Source: Nitrospira sp. (GTDB lineage Bacteria > Nitrospirota > Nitrospiria > Nitrospirales > Nitrospiraceae). From it: 8,070 nucleotides of DNA. Below the pieces are notes generated by a model that saw only the letters and a program-made list of their open reading frames with translations, did not search any database and was not told the DNA's origin. The stretch lies in NCBI GenBank assembly GCA_015904045.1, contig JABMDG010000021.1:3428-11497 (forward strand). Reading direction: 5' to 3'. Made by a program: the position numbers and the translations under genes. Shown one piece after another: positions 6,484 through 8,070 of this stretch; positions within the stretch are counted from its first letter, which is position 1; each line of letters opens with the position of its first letter.

Positions 6484-7895
6484 TGATGTCTTATTCCTTC
6501 TCGAGATTCCAGTTGGTGGACCGAGGAGGCGACGAGGAACGGTTCGATCCCCATATCGATCAGACGGGTTGCGGCGCTGGCGGCATCGTTCGTGTGAAGC
6601 GTGGAAAAGACGAGGTGCCCGGTGAGGGAGGCATGGATGGCGATCTCCGCTGTTTCACGGTCGCGGATTTCTCCGATCATGATGACGTCGGGATCCTGCC
6701 GGAGAATAGACCGCAAGCCTGCGGCAAACGACAGATTGATTTTCGGATTTACCTGCATCTGGCCGACGCCGAGCAGCTGATATTCGACCGGATCCTCGAC
6801 GGTGATGATGTTTTTGTCCGGCGCATTGATGTGACTGAGCGCGGCATAGAGGGTCGTGGTTTTCCCGCTTCCGGTTGGGCCCGTCACAAGGATGATGCCG
6901 TGCGCAAGTTGAATCAGCTGATGGATTACTGAGAGCCGTTCTTTGGCGAAGCCCATTTCAGACAAGTTCAATAGCCGATTCTCTTTCTCCAGCAAACGGA
7001 GCACCACCCGCTCGCCATGAGACGTGGGGAGGACCGAGACACGGAGATCGACGTCTTTCCCGGAGGTGCGAATCGCGAACCGTCCGTCCTGCGGGAGCCG
7101 CTTCTCGGCGATATTCAAGCCTGCCATAATTTTCAGGCGTGCGATGATGCTGGCCTGCAGATGTTTCGGCGGAGTCAATACGGGGTAGAGCACGCCGTCG
7201 ATCCGGTACCGCACGACTAATCCGCGCTCGAACGACTCGAAATGGATGTCGCTGGCACGCTGCCGGACCGCTTGAAACAAGACCGAATTCACCAATCGAA
7301 TGATCGGAGCTTCATCGGTCGCATCCAACAAATCCTGCGGCTCATCCAGCTCGTGAGCCAACTGATCGAGGCTTTCGCTGGCGGCGATGTCCTCCATGAC
7401 TTCTTCGGCGCCGGTCGGACTGGCGATCTCGTCATAGGCGCGGTTTAGGCAGGCGAGCAGGGAGACGCCGGTCGTCAGGACCGGTGTGACAGGTGTGCCG
7501 AGCAACAGCCGGAGATCGTCGAAGGCGACAGTTTCCAGCGGGTCGGTCGAGGCGACAAGGATGGTTCCTTTTTCATGACGGAGAGGGAGGACACGATACC
7601 GCCGGCAAAAGGCGATGGGTACTTTCTTAATCAGCGCATGATCAATCGTGGTGGATTCCAGCTGCGGTATCCAGGGAAGATCAAATTGGAGGGCCAGCCC
7701 TTCCAGCAGTTCTTCCTCACGCAGTAAACGCAGGTGCAGCAGCACTTCGCCAAGCCGGCCTCCCTTTTCCCGCTGGTAGGCCAAGGCCTCATCGAGTTTT
7801 GCATTTCCCAGATTGAATCTGTCGCCCAGGATACGTCCCAGGAGAGGCCTGCCGTAACTCGAAGGGAGCTGGTCATTCGGAAGGGGCTCTGACAA
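6333..7895 (-). CDS. gspE: Type II secretion ATPase GspE, C-terminally truncated and fused to foreign sequence
   Basis: 520-aa ORF, of which about residues 1-459 are genuine GspE. GspE is the cytoplasmic AAA-type hexameric ATPase that powers pseudopilus assembly through GspL and GspF. An N-terminal MshEN/T2SSE_N-like domain (about 15-155) is followed by the core NTPase. It has Walker A GPTGSGKT (339-346), the Asp box ITVEDPVEYQ (364-373), Walker B DVIMIGE (403-409) and the His box ending in HLVFSTLHTNDA (427-438). Similarity stops at EPFLVASSV (459). The usual continuation, VLAQRLxRxLC and then the CxxC...CxxC zinc module, roughly 100 residues, is missing. The last 61 residues read through the gspG remnant and the CT-rich tract in a meaningless frame. 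Without the C-terminal region the ATPase is unlikely to be functional. The start is TTG 7895, supported by AGAGGGA 7 bp upstream; no in-frame ATG is near. Confidence 0.9.
   Translation of the reverse strand: MSEPLPNDQLPSSYGRPLLGRILGDRFNLGNAKLDEALAYQREKGGRLGEVLLHLRLLREEELLEGLALQFDLPWIPQLESTTIDHALIKKVPIAFCRRYRVLPLRHEKGTILVASTDPLETVAFDDLRLLLGTPVTPVLTTGVSLLACLNRAYDEIASPTGAEEVMEDIAASESLDQLAHELDEPQDLLDATDEAPIIRLVNSVLFQAVRQRASDIHFESFERGLVVRYRIDGVLYPVLTPPKHLQASIIARLKIMAGLNIAEKRLPQDGRFAIRTSGKDVDLRVSVLPTSHGERVVLRLLEKENRLLNLSEMGFAKERLSVIHQLIQLAHGIILVTGPTGSGKTTTLYAALSHINAPDKNIITVEDPVEYQLLGVGQMQVNPKINLSFAAGLRSILRQDPDVIMIGEIRDRETAEIAIHASLTGHLVFSTLHTNDAASAATRLIDMGIEPFLVASSVHQLESREGIRHQWSCVTRHSCTRLSIGCLASAPLSRLTFLLLQLTPHPLPLTPHYRQGASR
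6345..6480 (-). repeat. CT-rich degenerate simple-sequence tract (CTCACG-like) between gspG and gspH
   Basis: Read on the minus strand, the stretch is dominated by repeats such as CGTCACTCGTCATTCG, GCGCCTCACG, GCTCACGCCTCACCCC and GACTCCTCAC, with long purine-poor runs. It resembles low-complexity intergenic DNA rather than evolved coding sequence. I recall similar CTCACGCCTCACG spacers in Nitrospira genomes, but could not check this. Here it is read in two frames: as the gspH leader and as the tail of the broken gspE ORF. Confidence 0.6.
6491..6520 (-). pseudogene. gspG: Remnant of the 3' end of gspG (major pseudopilin)
   Basis: In the +1 frame relative to gspE, the minus strand reads S-T-N-W-N-L-E-K-E-stop, with the TAA at 6493-6491. 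GspG proteins usually end in a short stretch after the calcium-binding loop with a W-x-L/W-N-L-type finish. The location just before gspH is exactly where gspG belongs. Only about 9 codons are present; the rest of gspG, and all of gspF, are absent. The identification is an inference from position and this short tail. Confidence 0.5.
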
Positions 7896-7902
7896 TGTTC
7901 TG

Positions 7903-7909
7903 TCCCTCT
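7903..7909 (-). promoter_or_regulatory. Ribosome-binding site for the gspE TTG start
   Basis: AGAGGGA on the minus strand, with 7 bp to TTG 7895. It decides the start, because no in-frame ATG or GTG is available nearby. Confidence 0.65.
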
Positions 7910-7917
7910 GCTCTTCG

Positions 7918-7947
7918 TCGGAGACTCCGATACAAAATATTTCGGAG
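7918..7947. repeat. Three-armed inverted repeat between gspC and gspE
   Basis: On the plus strand TCGGAG (7918-7923), CTCCGA (7925-7930) and TCGGAG (7942-7947) can pair in two alternative ways: a tight palindrome with a 1-base centre, or a 6-bp stem around the 11-base AT-rich loop 7931-7941. It sits in the 56-bp gap between the gspC stop and the gspE start, immediately upstream of the gspE ribosome-binding site. No T-run follows on either strand, so it is not a classical terminator. A role in setting gspE translation is speculative, and chance is possible. Confidence 0.4.
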
Positions 7948-7951
7948 CGGC

Positions 7952-8070
7952 TCAGCGTAGTTCGTAGGTGACCGTGGATGGCTGGTTGTTCCGGACCATG
8001 TCGAGTTTCACGACACGCTCGCTTTTCACTTGTTGGAGCAGGTTCAACATCGTGCCGGGATCACGGATAT
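7952..8070 (-). CDS. gspC: C-terminal end of GspC (PDZ-like domain), 5' part outside window
   Basis: The minus-strand frame is open from the window edge to TGA 7954-7952 and gives 38 residues. These read I-R-D-P-G-T-M-L-N-L-L-Q-Q-V-K, then ERVVKLDMVRN and NQPSTVTYELR. This is the final part of a PDZ-type domain: a helix (the L-x-x-L-x-x-x-K stretch) followed by two strands, the second with the R-N-N/G-Q pattern. GspC proteins end in this way and sit at the head of gsp operons, where the PDZ-like region contacts the secretin or substrates. Another PDZ-ending protein cannot be excluded from 38 residues. The gap of 56 bp to gspE means no gspD lies between them, unlike the usual C-D-E order. Confidence 0.7.
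   Translation of the reverse strand, partial: IRDPGTMLNLLQQVKSERVVKLDMVRNNQPSTVTYELR

Noticed and set aside
6333..6490. The last part of the gspE ORF considered as a novel C-terminal domain
   Set aside because: It is read from the gspG remnant and CT-rich tract, ends inside the gspH cleavage-site codons in another frame, and is low-complexity; it is a readthrough artefact of the junction.
313..7895. Type IV pilus operon instead of T2SS
   Set aside because: GspK with its DWIDQDD loop, the GspH/I/J set, GspM and GspN together define a type II secretion operon; no pilT, pilQ or pilA-type gene is present.

Overview
The window is almost entirely a type II secretion system (T2SS, gsp) operon read on the minus strand. 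The only exception is the 3' end of a plus-strand gene at the left edge. In transcription order (right to left) the genes are: the end of gspC (8070-7952), gspE (from 7895), a scrap of gspG, gspH, gspI, gspJ, gspN, gspL, gspM and gspK (ending at 313). Stop and start codons overlap or lie a few bases apart nearly everywhere, so this is one tightly coupled transcription unit. The host is a GC-rich Gram-negative (diderm) bacterium. The C-E-..-J-N-L-M-K order, the PilM-like GspL and a CT-rich 'CTCACG' spacer tract remind me of Nitrospira-type genomes. That is from memory and low confidence.

The proteins would form the parts of a T2SS: GspC links the inner-membrane platform to the outer-membrane secretin; GspE is the cytoplasmic ATPase; GspL and GspM form the platform that holds GspE; GspH, GspI, GspJ and GspK are minor pseudopilins that prime or cap the pseudopilus; GspN is an accessory inner-membrane/periplasmic protein. 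The secretin gspD is not in view. gspF and almost all of gspG, the major pseudopilin, are missing from the place where they would be expected.

The operon as presented is broken at two places. (1) At about 6519, gspE stops matching its family just before the C-terminal zinc-finger region and runs directly into what looks like the last codons of gspG, so the rest of gspE, all of gspF and nearly all of gspG are absent. (2) In gspL, a 448-bp segment (2272-2720) is repeated in tandem (2720-3168). This splits the gene into a 383-aa N-terminal piece and a C-terminal piece of about 300 aa; removing one copy would restore a 527-aa GspL. The two copies differ at about 30 bases, yet only one difference changes an amino acid. 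Both copies have therefore evolved as parts of working genes, and look like two strain alleles placed side by side. This could be an assembly join between two populations or a true recombination event. No novel system is evident; these two junctions, and a CT-rich tract that appears to encode the GspH leader peptide, are the points worth a second look.

At the left edge, the C-terminus of what is probably a membrane glycosyltransferase (1-291, plus strand) converges on gspK with a 21-bp gap.
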